NCBI GenBank assembly: GCA_031428975.1
Contig: JANOYR010000190.1
Location: 1-41,328 of the forward strand
From: JAAFIP01 sp031428975
GTDB taxonomy: Bacteria; Pseudomonadota; Gammaproteobacteria; Burkholderiales; Burkholderiaceae_C
Length of the DNA: 41,328 nucleotides
Direction: 5' to 3'
Shown: piece by piece, positions 23,333 through 31,629 of the stretch
How positions within the stretch are numbered: position 1 is the stretch's first letter
Layout: each line of letters starts with the position of its first letter
Translations under genes and position numbers: made by a program
Notes under the pieces: generated by a model
Database searches by the model: none
The model's input: only the letters and a program-made list of their open reading frames with translations
What the model was told of the DNA's origin: nothing

Positions 23333-25192
23333 CTAGGCCTTGTACATGGCTTCAATTTGCGGCGCATACTTAGTTTGCACCAATTTGCGTTTGAGCTTCA
23401 TAGTGGGTGTGAGTTCTTCGTCTTCAGCCGACAGTTGCGTATCTAACAGCCAAAACTTTTTGATTTGCTCAACCCGTGCAAACTTTTTATTCACCCGATC
23501 TAATTCCTGTTGAATCAGCGCTTGCACCTCAGGCGCACGTGTGAGGCTACTGTAGTTGCTAAAAGGTACATCATTGTCTTGGGCATATTTTTCAATATTC
23601 TCTTGGTCAATCATGATGATGACTGTCAAATATGGCTTTTTGTCACCCACCACCACCGCGTCAGTAATGTAGGGAGAAAACTTCAACTCATTCTCTAGTT
23701 CACTAGGCGTGATGTTTTTTCCGCCCGCCGTGATAATGATGTCTTTCATGCGGTCGGTGATTTTGAAGTACCCGTCAGCATCCATACTTCCGACATCGCC
23801 TGTGTGTAACCAGCCTTCGGCATCAATCGTTTCTGCTGTTTTTTCTGGCTGGTTTAAATATCCCATGAATACGTTGTCACCACGTACCAGTATTTCACCT
23901 GTGGCGGCATCAATTCGTACTTCGTTGTAATTTGCCGCGGTCCCAATAGATCCGGGCTTGATTCGACTTGGTGGCATTCCAGTCGAGGCACCGCAAGATT
24001 CCGTCATCCCCCACACCTCTAGCATAGGCACGCCAAGTGCCAAATACCACTTAATGAGATCCGGCGAAATAGGGGCAGCACCAGTCACCAATATACGCGC
24101 TCTGTGGATTCCAATCAGTTTACGCACATTATTCAGTGCAATTAATTTAGCGATATGGAATTTAAACTTGAGGTATCCATCTACCTCTTGTCCAGCCAAC
24201 ACTCTATCGGCAATTTGCGTGCCTACCCCTATACCCCAGCTATAGGCAGCCTGTTGCACTAAGCCAGCTTCCTTCAGCGCAATCATCACACCTGAGTAAA
24301 ATTTTTCCCACACGCGTGGCACAGCAGTGAACACTGTAGGTGCGATTTCACGCACATTTTCAGGCACAGTTTCAGGATTCTCTACAAAATTGAGCTTAGC
24401 ACCGGTATACATTGCATGGTATTCCCCGCCCACTCTTTCGGCAATGTGGCACAAAGGCAAGAAACACATGCGCTCATCCGCTTCGGTTTGCGATACCAAG
24501 CTGTTGTATCCTCGCACTGTATGCACCAAACTCTTATGGCTGTGCATCGCCCCTTTGGGCTTGCCGGTTGTGCCAGAGGTATACACCAATATAGCTAGCG
24601 CATTTGATTGCACCGCATCGATACGCTCATTTAAAGTTTTTGGATGATCCTTGGCATAGCTTCGACCAAGCGCACACAACGCGTCTAAGCCCATCACCAT
24701 GGGATCATCTAATTTGCGCAAGCCCTCCATGTCTAGGACTATGATCTTGCGAAGTTTAGGTAGCTGACTGCGCACATCGAGAGCCTTGTCTAGCTGCTCG
24801 TCATTTTCAACAAAAAGAACCGATGTCCCCGAGTCTTCGCACAAGTATTGAACCTGAGAGGAAGCATCTGTCGGATAGATTCCGTTAGAAACGCCTCCCG
24901 CGCTTAACACGGCCAAATCTACCAAAACCCATTCGATGACGGTATTAGACAGAATCGAAGCCGTTTCACCAGCGGCAAAATCGAGGGAAAGCAATCCGTT
25001 GGCAATCTCTCGCATCGCGGTGTCAGTTTGACTCCAAGTCCAACTGCGCCAAATCCCCAGCTCTTTTTGGCGCATCCACACCATATCTCCACGCTTGTCC
25101 ACCGCATTTTTAAACATGGCAGGAAGGGTATCTCCAGCTACCATGACATGATCGCCAGGCGTGAGATTCGATAAATTCCAGAGATTGCTCAT
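23333..25192 (-). CDS. Long-chain-type acyl-CoA synthetase (AMP-forming)
   Basis: A 619-residue adenylate-forming ligase that activates a carboxylic acid to its CoA thioester. The P-loop YTSGTTGKPKGAMHSH is at residues 204-219; the adenylate motif WGMTESCG and LHTGDVG follow, and the C-terminal domain has DRMKDIIITAGGKNITPSELE with the catalytic Lys further on in LTPTMKLKRK. The length and end resemble long-chain synthetases. ATG 25192 is chosen for AGGAG 4 nt upstream. Being embedded in a Liv-type transporter operon suggests that the imported acid is the substrate. It would feed the convergent beta-oxidation operon. Confidence 0.92.
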   Translation of the reverse strand: MSNLWNLSNLTPGDHVMVAGDTLPAMFKNAVDKRGDMVWMRQKELGIWRSWTWSQTDTAMREIANGLLSLDFAAGETASILSNTVIEWVLVDLAVLSAGGVSNGIYPTDASSQVQYLCEDSGTSVLFVENDEQLDKALDVRSQLPKLRKIIVLDMEGLRKLDDPMVMGLDALCALGRSYAKDHPKTLNERIDAVQSNALAILVYTSGTTGKPKGAMHSHKSLVHTVRGYNSLVSQTEADERMCFLPLCHIAERVGGEYHAMYTGAKLNFVENPETVPENVREIAPTVFTAVPRVWEKFYSGVMIALKEAGLVQQAAYSWGIGVGTQIADRVLAGQEVDGYLKFKFHIAKLIALNNVRKLIGIHRARILVTGAAPISPDLIKWYLALGVPMLEVWGMTESCGASTGMPPSRIKPGSIGTAANYNEVRIDAATGEILVRGDNVFMGYLNQPEKTAETIDAEGWLHTGDVGSMDADGYFKITDRMKDIIITAGGKNITPSELENELKFSPYITDAVVVGDKKPYLTVIIMIDQENIEKYAQDNDVPFSNYSSLTRAPEVQALIQQELDRVNKKFARVEQIKKFWLLDTQLSAEDEELTPTMKLKRKLVQTKYAPQIEAMYKA

Positions 25193-25279
25193 GCAACTCC
25201 TACGCTTATCAGTTTGTGAAATACGCCAACCCAAGAGAAAGGGCTACTTTTTTGGAGGCGGCTCTGTGTGAGGTTCATC

Positions 25280-26077
25280 TTATCTCCAGTTCTTCTTTTT
25301 CTTCCAGCGACGCTCACCGCGCACGCCCTCTTCCTTCATGCCCAGATAAAATTCCTTAATGTCATCTTTTTCACGCAAATGGGCACAAGTATCCTCCATC
25401 ACAATTCGGCCATTTTCAAGCACATAGCCATAGTCAGCTGCATTGAGTGCCATGTTGGCATTTTGCTCAACTAAAAGTATGGTGGTGCCACGCTCACGGT
25501 TGATGCGCACCACAATTTCAAAAATTTCTTTGGTTAACTTAGGCGATAAACCCAAGCTCGGCTCATCCAATAAAATAAGCTCAGGGGCAGCCATGATGGC
25601 GCGCGAAATCGCCAACATTTGCTGCTGCCCTCCCGACAACAAGCCTGCGTCTTGCATTGCGCGCTCTCGCAAGATTGGGAAATAGTTAAACACCGTTTCC
25701 ATGTCATGCGCTACACCGTCTTTGTCACTGCGTGTATAAGCGCCCATCAATAGGTTGTCACGCACAGAAAGCAAAGCAAAGACTTCGCGCCCTTCGGGAA
25801 CTTGCACCAAACCTTGCTGCACAATGAATGCAGGATCTTTGGCTGTGATGTCTTGGCCTTTAAATTCTATGCTCCCTTTGCGGGGGTCAATGATGCCAGA
25901 TATAGTTTTTAAAATAGTCGTCTTACCAGCCCCATTCGATCCTAGTACGGTCGCGATTTCACCCTTTCGCACTTGCAAGCTTGCCCCGCGAATCGCGCGG
26001 ATAGGGCCATAGGCACTTTCTACATTGAGCAGTTTGAGAACAGCGTTGTCGCTGCTGGTGGCAACCATGTCACTCAT
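25280..26077 (-). CDS. ABC transporter ATP-binding protein, LivF-like
   Basis: A 265-residue ATPase of the branched-chain amino acid type. Walker A is GSNGAGKTT, the signature LLSGGQQQML, Walker B LILLDEPSLGL, and the switch His is replaced by Gln/Asn in LVEQNAN as usual for LivF. The C-terminus carries a basic tail (RRWKKKKNWR) that I associate with the LivF subfamily found beside acyl-CoA ligases. It overlaps the livG-like gene by 4 nt (ATGA), so the two ATPases are translated together. An 87-nt gap follows before the synthetase gene. Confidence 0.92.
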   Translation of the reverse strand: MSDMVATSSDNAVLKLLNVESAYGPIRAIRGASLQVRKGEIATVLGSNGAGKTTILKTISGIIDPRKGSIEFKGQDITAKDPAFIVQQGLVQVPEGREVFALLSVRDNLLMGAYTRSDKDGVAHDMETVFNYFPILRERAMQDAGLLSGGQQQMLAISRAIMAAPELILLDEPSLGLSPKLTKEIFEIVVRINRERGTTILLVEQNANMALNAADYGYVLENGRIVMEDTCAHLREKDDIKEFYLGMKEEGVRGERRWKKKKNWR

Positions 26078-26934
26078 AGAGCCACCCCACGCGCAGAAGC
26101 GCTGTGCACTAGAGGTCGTCTAAGCGAGGAGACGTCGTCTACTGATCCTAAGTACGCCTCAATCACGCCAGGATCCGTTTGTACCTCGCGCGGGGTACCC
26201 ATAGCGAGTACCTCGCCTTGATTCATGGCAAGCACCCTGTCTGACACTTTAGAAACAAGGCTCATGTCGTGCTCTACCATTAAAACTGTAATGCCCAGCT
26301 CTTGCGTGATATCTTGAATCCAAAAAGCCATGTCCTCGGTTTCTTCTACATTCAACCCTGACGAAGGCTCGTCAAGCAGCAAAAGCTTGGGCTGCATACA
26401 TAATGCGCGCGCCATTTCGACCACCTTGCGAACACCATACGGAAGTCCAGCAACCAAACTGTCTCGGTGGTGCTGTAAATCCAAAAATTCAATGACCTTC
26501 TCTGCTCGTTCTCTTGCAACTAATTCTGCAGTACGGGTTTTTTCAGTGAAAAACAATTCACTGAAAAAACTGCCCACGCGCTGTGTATGCCCACCAATGA
26601 GCAAGTTATGCAGCACAGAGGCGTGTTCGAATAGTTCGATATTTTGAAAAGTACGCGCAATACCCAAACCGGCTACTTCGTGAGCAGCTTTGGAGACCAA
26701 GTCTTGACCAAGAAAGGCAATGCTGCCGGTGGTGGGCGTATAAATACGGCTGATAAGGTTAAAGACGGTTGTTTTACCTGCGCCATTGGGACCAATCAAC
26801 GTGAAAACCTCGCCTTCACGCACATCAAAGCCCACTTTATTCACGGCCAACACCCCACCAAAGCGCACGCTGAGGTCTTTGGCGCTGAGCAGAAATCGCT
26901 CAGAATTTAAAGAATGTATCGCAACTGGAGTCAT
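26074..26934 (-). CDS. ABC transporter ATP-binding protein, LivG-like
   Basis: A 286-residue ATPase that pairs with the LivF-like protein. Walker A is GPNGAGKTT near residue 52, the signature-region YGVRKVVEMARAL replaces the standard LSGGQ as is normal for LivG, Walker B is LLLLDEPSSGL and the switch is MVEHDMSLV. Start ATG 26934 overlaps the livM-like stop by 4 nt. A 13-bp perfect inverted repeat lies within the gene (26538-26569) where it encodes FFSELFFTEK. Confidence 0.92.
   Translation of the reverse strand: MTPVAIHSLNSERFLLSAKDLSVRFGGVLAVNKVGFDVREGEVFTLIGPNGAGKTTVFNLISRIYTPTTGSIAFLGQDLVSKAAHEVAGLGIARTFQNIELFEHASVLHNLLIGGHTQRVGSFFSELFFTEKTRTAELVARERAEKVIEFLDLQHHRDSLVAGLPYGVRKVVEMARALCMQPKLLLLDEPSSGLNVEETEDMAFWIQDITQELGITVLMVEHDMSLVSKVSDRVLAMNQGEVLAMGTPREVQTDPGVIEAYLGSVDDVSSLRRPLVHSASARGVAL
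26538..26569. repeat. Intragenic 13-bp perfect inverted repeat in livG-like gene
   Basis: Arms 26538-26550 and 26557-26569 (TTTTTTCAGTGAA against TTCACTGAAAAAA) pair perfectly around a 6-nt loop. The stem is AT-rich and lacks a following U-tract on the coding strand. It could form an mRNA hairpin that tunes expression within the operon, or be chance. Confidence 0.5.
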
Positions 26935-28007
26935 TTCAATCGGTCCGACTTTAAAAAGCTCTTTTGGCGCTTGAACATGCCTTTTCTATAAAACGGGAAC
27001 AGTTGAAAATAAGTGCGCACCTTCAACCAACGGCCATACAAACCCATGGGCTCAAAAAGCACAAAAGCTATCAAAATCACGCCGTACACGAGACCCTGTA
27101 ACCCTGTTGCCTGCCCTATCGCCGCAGGCAAATAGTCTTTGGCCAGTGAAATCAGCTGCGGCATGGTGATTAAGAAAATTGCCCCTAAAAACGCACCATG
27201 CACCGAACCCAAGCCTCCAATCACCACCATCAATAACAAATCAATCGACTGGACTATATTGAACTGATCGGGGGATATAAAACGCAGCTTGTGCGCATAC
27301 AGTGCACCACCAATACCCGCCAATGCGGCAGACAATGCAAACGACAGGGTTTTATAACGCGCCAAATGTATTCCCATACTTTGCGCTGAAATTTCCGAGT
27401 CCCGAATGGCTACAAACGCCCTGCCTGTAGGGGATCGCAGCACATTGAGCACCGCTAATGTGCATGCGATCGTGATAACCAAACAAATGGCATAAAACTC
27501 TTCCGAACTGCCAGCATTCCAGCCAAACATTTCTGGCGACTTGACAGACAAACCTGCATTGCCGTGCGTGACAGACTCCCAGCGTGCAAACACTTCTTCC
27601 ACAATGAAACCAAACGACAAAGTGGCGATTCCCAGATAGATCCCCTTTACCCTAAGAGCAGGCAAGCCAACCACCACGCCTACCGCTGCAGACAAACCAG
27701 CTGCCACGGCCAAAGCAATAGGAAAAGGCCAACCCATATTGGTTAGCACTGCTTGGGTGTAAGCCCCTACACCCAAGAATGCAGCATGCCCGATAGAGAA
27801 CAGCCCCGTAAAACCTGCAAGCACCATTAAACCCAAACCGACAATAGCGTAGATCAAAATAAATGTCAGTTGAGCAAGCCAGTACTCTGGCAGCACAAAA
27901 GGAGCCGCAGCCAAAAGTACCACTAGCAGTGCATACCAAAATACATGGCCACCATGCTTGGCTAGCGCAATGTCTTGGGCGTAATTGGTTTTAAAAATAT
28001 AGCGCAT
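26931..28007 (-). CDS. ABC transporter permease, LivM-like
   Basis: A 358-residue inner-membrane permease with about ten hydrophobic segments. The family block GxNxxAxRDSEISAQSMGI-type (here AFVAIRDSEISAQSMGIHLARYK) is in place. The hydrophilic C-terminus (FYRKGMFKRQKSFLKSDRLK-like) is the tail I link to permeases encoded with acyl-CoA ligases. A longer frame begins inside the preceding gene; ATG 28007, 4 nt after the livH-like stop, gives the usual N-terminus MRYIFKTNYAQD. It forms the channel with the LivH-like protein. Confidence 0.92.
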   Translation of the reverse strand: MRYIFKTNYAQDIALAKHGGHVFWYALLVVLLAAAPFVLPEYWLAQLTFILIYAIVGLGLMVLAGFTGLFSIGHAAFLGVGAYTQAVLTNMGWPFPIALAVAAGLSAAVGVVVGLPALRVKGIYLGIATLSFGFIVEEVFARWESVTHGNAGLSVKSPEMFGWNAGSSEEFYAICLVITIACTLAVLNVLRSPTGRAFVAIRDSEISAQSMGIHLARYKTLSFALSAALAGIGGALYAHKLRFISPDQFNIVQSIDLLLMVVIGGLGSVHGAFLGAIFLITMPQLISLAKDYLPAAIGQATGLQGLVYGVILIAFVLFEPMGLYGRWLKVRTYFQLFPFYRKGMFKRQKSFLKSDRLK

Positions 28008-28011
28008 CTGG

Positions 28012-28887
28012 TCAGACTTTCTTGCGCAATTTTTCGCCGAACAAGCCATTGGGCTTAACCATCAGCATGATAAGAACTACGATGTATGCAGAAATATCCT
28101 TGATGCCCTCGGGCAAATAAAAACCACTGAGGCTTTCCACAACGCCGATGATGATTCCCCCCACAATAGCGCCTGGCAAACTTCCAAACCCACCCACCAC
28201 AGCCGCAGGGAAGGCTTTGAGACCAATAAAACCCATATTGGCATGTACAAAGGTAATCGGTGCCAATAACATTCCTGCTACAGCTGCCACTGCCGCAGCC
28301 AGTCCCCAGACCAAGCCGTTGAGCCTTTTGACGGGGATGCCCATGTAGTAGGCCGCCAATTGATTTTGCGACGATGCCTGCATAGCAATGCCGATTTTGC
28401 TGTAGCGAAACACCACAAACAAAACTGCACAAAGCACCGTTGTGGCCGCAATAATGGCCATTTGCTCCCAATTGATCACCAAACCTCCCCAGTTGGAAAT
28501 TTGGTCCTTATAGGGCACTGGCAGCGTATGGGTTTCGGTGCCAATGCCAGGAATCATCGTAATCAGGCCACGTGCCACGTAGCCAATGCCTATAGTGAGC
28601 ATCACAATGGAGAAGGCTGGTTGCCCAAGAATAGGGCGAATGACAATGCGCTCAACCAAGACTCCGAAAAGTGCCATCGCCAGCATTACAGAGGGAATCG
28701 TGATCCAAAAAGGAAAGCCTAGCCCCGTCATCAACGCCAAGCCACCAAAGCCGCCCAGCATCATCAGATCACCTTGGGCAAAGCTGACCGTCTCAGTCGC
28801 TTTGTATATCAATACGAAGCCCAAGGCGATCAAGCCATATATACAGCCTTGTGAAACACCACTTATTAATAATTGCAGAAACTGCAC
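28012..28887 (-). CDS. ABC transporter permease, LivH-like
   Basis: A 291-residue inner-membrane permease, first gene of the transporter operon. It starts at a GTG (28887) with GGAG 5 nt upstream. The N-terminal LLISGVSQGCIYGLIALGFVLIYKATE and the central EKxxxRP-type segment VERIVIRPILGQP are standard for LivH. About eight membrane segments are seen. The gene is 96 nt downstream of psd on the same strand, so it probably has its own promoter in that gap, though I could not fix hexamers with confidence. Confidence 0.92.
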   Translation of the reverse strand: MQFLQLLISGVSQGCIYGLIALGFVLIYKATETVSFAQGDLMMLGGFGGLALMTGLGFPFWITIPSVMLAMALFGVLVERIVIRPILGQPAFSIVMLTIGIGYVARGLITMIPGIGTETHTLPVPYKDQISNWGGLVINWEQMAIIAATTVLCAVLFVVFRYSKIGIAMQASSQNQLAAYYMGIPVKRLNGLVWGLAAAVAAVAGMLLAPITFVHANMGFIGLKAFPAAVVGGFGSLPGAIVGGIIIGVVESLSGFYLPEGIKDISAYIVVLIMLMVKPNGLFGEKLRKKV

Positions 28888-28983
28888 TGACGCTCCAAGT
28901 TCTTAAAATTCAGTCAGGTGAATATAAGAGCCCTTTGCGGATTAACGACTTCTGGTAATCCCTATCTGGCTATTAAAAAATCA

Positions 28984-29826
28984 TCAAAATGTCGCCATTG
29001 TTTCACCCAAGCGCACAGATTTTTGGGGTGTCCACTGCGGGTTAAAGGCCAAGTCAGATTTTGGCCAGAGCATCACAACCGTAGAACCCAATAAGAAACG
29101 CCCCATCTCGTCGCCCTGTTTGAAGACTATGCGGCTGTCGTCATACCGCCATGTTTGAACATTGCTATGGCGAGGCGGGTTCACGACTCCGTGCCATGGT
29201 GTGTACATGCTTCCTACGATGGTTGCACCCACCAAAACATTCACGAATGGCCCATACTCAGTATCAAAGACGCAAACGACACGTTCATTGCGAGCAAATA
29301 GCCCAGGCACACCGCGTGCAGTGGTTGGGTTCACTGAAAATAAATCCCCAGGCACATAGACCATTTGGCGCAGCGTGCCCGCGCAGGGCATGTGGATGCG
29401 GTGGTAATCCTTGGGGCTTAAATAAATACAGGCAAAATGCCCATCGGTAAATTGCGCCGCCAGATCTGCGTCGCCGCCCACCAAGGCTTGGGCGCTGTAG
29501 CTGTGGCCTTTGGCTTGGAAAATTTGTGTTTTTTCAATGCGGCCAAACTGGCTAATTGCACCGTCTACCGGGCAGACCCAAGTGGCATCGGCCAATGGGC
29601 GTGCGCCATTTTTCAATGCGCGGGTGAAAAACTCATTGAAACTGGCATAACTGCTGGGGTCAGGGTTGGCAGCCTCTGCCATGTTCACGCCATAGCGTTT
29701 GATAAACCAGCGGATGATGGCTTGCGTGGTTGCTCCCATCTGCGCGCCAGCTACAAGGCCGCCAAATTGGGTGAGTGCCTTTTTGGGCATAAGGTATTGG
29801 GGAAGCACTGCGAGGCGGTCTGACAC
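28984..29826 (-). CDS. psd: Phosphatidylserine decarboxylase
   Basis: A 280-residue membrane-associated decarboxylase making phosphatidylethanolamine from phosphatidylserine. The proenzyme motif LGST (in FLLGSTVVM near residue 247) is where self-cleavage creates the pyruvoyl group. PVDGAISQFG near residue 86 and PKDYHRIHMP near residue 138 carry the conserved Asp and His of the family. The gene starts at GTG 29826. It is divergent from the NodI-like exporter gene, with 54 bp between them. It is a housekeeping gene and the only lipid gene here. Confidence 0.93.
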   Translation of the reverse strand: MSDRLAVLPQYLMPKKALTQFGGLVAGAQMGATTQAIIRWFIKRYGVNMAEAANPDPSSYASFNEFFTRALKNGARPLADATWVCPVDGAISQFGRIEKTQIFQAKGHSYSAQALVGGDADLAAQFTDGHFACIYLSPKDYHRIHMPCAGTLRQMVYVPGDLFSVNPTTARGVPGLFARNERVVCVFDTEYGPFVNVLVGATIVGSMYTPWHGVVNPPRHSNVQTWRYDDSRIVFKQGDEMGRFLLGSTVVMLWPKSDLAFNPQWTPQKSVRLGETMATF

Positions 29827-29880
29827 TTAAATCACCATGGTTCAATGAATATGGCAGGATTATCCGGCACAATTTAGTGC

Positions 29881-30822
29881 ATGACAGTTCCTTTATTTTC
29901 AGCCAGCCATTTGCACAAGCGTTACGGGGCGCATACCGTCGTAGATGATCTTTCATTTGACATTGCTGCGGGGGAATGTTTGGGCGTGATTGGGCCCAAC
30001 GGCGCTGGTAAAACCACCACCATTCGCATGTGCTTAGGCTTAGCCACACCCGACACGGGTCGTGTGCGTTACCACTTTGCAGGCACACATCAGCCTTTGG
30101 ACATGCCACATGACGACCGCGCCATTAAGACACAACTGGGCGTAGTCAGTCAATTTGACACACTGGATCCTGACTTCAATTTGGAAGAAAACATTTTGGT
30201 CTATGGCCGCTATTTCGGCATGTCAGACGCGGATATTCTCCCGCGTATTCCCAAGCTGTTGGAGTTTGCCTCGCTCACCAGCAAAGCCAAAGCCAAACCT
30301 GGCGAGCTTTCGGGCGGCATGAAACGCCGTTTGAGCTTGGCGCGGGCATTGGTAAACGACCCACAGCTGCTGTTACTCGATGAACCCACCACAGGCTTAG
30401 ACCCGCAAGCTCGCCACCTTATGTGGGAGCGCTTGCAGTTGCTCTTGCAGCAGGGCAAATCTATTTTGCTCACCACCCATTTCATGGATGAAGCCGAGCG
30501 CCTGTGCTCACGGCTTTTGGTGATTGACCACGGCAAAAAAATTGCTGAAGGTAAACCCCGCACCTTGATAGAGGAGCACCTTGAGCCCGAGGTGGTCGAG
30601 GTCTTTGGCCAAGGTGCTTTGGCGCTGCATCAATCACCGTTGGCGGTGCATGCAGCGCGGGTTGAGGTAAGCGGAGAAACTGTATTTTTCTACACCCGTG
30701 ATGCCGCGCCCCTTCTGCAAGCGCTGGCCGCCTACCCGCAACTGCGCACCCTGCACCGCCCAGCCAATTTAGAAGACCTGTTTTTAAAGCTCACAGGCAG
30801 ACAAATCAGGGAGGATGCATGA
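29881..30822 (+). CDS. ABC exporter ATP-binding protein, NodI-like
   Basis: A 313-residue ATPase of the DrrA/NodI exporter family. Walker A GPNGAGKTTT, the Q-loop region LGVVSQFDTLDPDF, signature LSGGMKRRLSLARAL, Walker B LLLLDEPTTGLD and switch LLTTHFMDEAERLC are all present. The sequence is close to what I recall of NodI homologues in Burkholderiales that have no link to nodulation. With the NodJ-like permease it would form a small exporter for a lipid or glycan-like molecule; the substrate is unknown. Its end overlaps the permease start (ATGA at 30819). Confidence 0.9.
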   Translation: MTVPLFSASHLHKRYGAHTVVDDLSFDIAAGECLGVIGPNGAGKTTTIRMCLGLATPDTGRVRYHFAGTHQPLDMPHDDRAIKTQLGVVSQFDTLDPDFNLEENILVYGRYFGMSDADILPRIPKLLEFASLTSKAKAKPGELSGGMKRRLSLARALVNDPQLLLLDEPTTGLDPQARHLMWERLQLLLQQGKSILLTTHFMDEAERLCSRLLVIDHGKKIAEGKPRTLIEEHLEPEVVEVFGQGALALHQSPLAVHAARVEVSGETVFFYTRDAAPLLQALAAYPQLRTLHRPANLEDLFLKLTGRQIREDA

Positions 30823-31625
30823 TGCGTCCATCAGATTCGATTTGGCGCGCACCGCAGCTAAGCATGCGCTGGTGGCCCGTTTTTTTGCGCAATTTATTGG
30901 TTTGGAAAAAGCTTTTTTGGCCTAGCCTAATTGGCAACACAGCTGACCCTTTGATTGGCTTGGTTGCATTTGGCTATGGCCTTGGCGCACTGGTGGGCAC
31001 GGTGCAATACGGTGGGCAGGCAGTGCCCTATATTTTGTTTGTAGCCAGTGGCTATATTTGCACCAGCGCTATGAATGCAGCCAGCTTTGAGGCGCTTTAC
31101 TCTGCCTTCTCACGCATGCAGATGCAAAAAACATGGGAAGGCATTATGAATGCGCCCGTGAGCTTAGACGATGTGGTGTTAGCTGAAATTTTGTGGGCTG
31201 CTTACAAAGCTGTGTTTACCGTCACAGCAGTAATGGCTGTGTTGCTTATTTTGGGCATTTGCCGCGAATGGACGCTGCTACTGGCCTGGCCCGTGCTGCT
31301 CTTGGTGGGCTTTACCTTTGCTTGCATGTCTATGGTGTTCACCGCTCTGGCCAAGGGTTATGACTTTTTCACCTACTATTTCACACTGTTTCTCACGCCC
31401 ATGATGTTTTTAAGCGGCGTATTCTTCCCGCGTGACCAACTCCCCGGCTGGGTACAGGTAATAGCCCAATGGCTGCCACTGGGCGCAGCCATTGACATCG
31501 TACGCCCCTTATTTTTAGGCAAAATGCCCACTGGCGCGGTGGGTAATTTGCTGATCTTGGTGGCCTTTGCTGTTGGGTCGTTTTGGCTGGCTATGGCTTT
31601 GATTCGTAAGCGGTTCAAAGCCTAA
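30819..31625 (+). CDS. ABC exporter permease, NodJ-like
   Basis: A 268-residue ABC-2 type permease with six hydrophobic segments. The block VALAKGYDFF-like (TALAKGYDFFTYYFTLFLTPMMFLSGVFFP) and the ending WLPLGAAIDIVRPLFLGK match the NodJ/ABC-2 family. It is translationally coupled to the NodI-like gene by a 4-nt overlap. Its stop lies only 4 bp from the stop of the convergent GMC oxidoreductase gene, leaving no space for a terminator. Confidence 0.9.
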   Translation: MMRPSDSIWRAPQLSMRWWPVFLRNLLVWKKLFWPSLIGNTADPLIGLVAFGYGLGALVGTVQYGGQAVPYILFVASGYICTSAMNAASFEALYSAFSRMQMQKTWEGIMNAPVSLDDVVLAEILWAAYKAVFTVTAVMAVLLILGICREWTLLLAWPVLLLVGFTFACMSMVFTALAKGYDFFTYYFTLFLTPMMFLSGVFFPRDQLPGWVQVIAQWLPLGAAIDIVRPLFLGKMPTGAVGNLLILVAFAVGSFWLAMALIRKRFKA

Positions 31626-31629
31626 TTGA

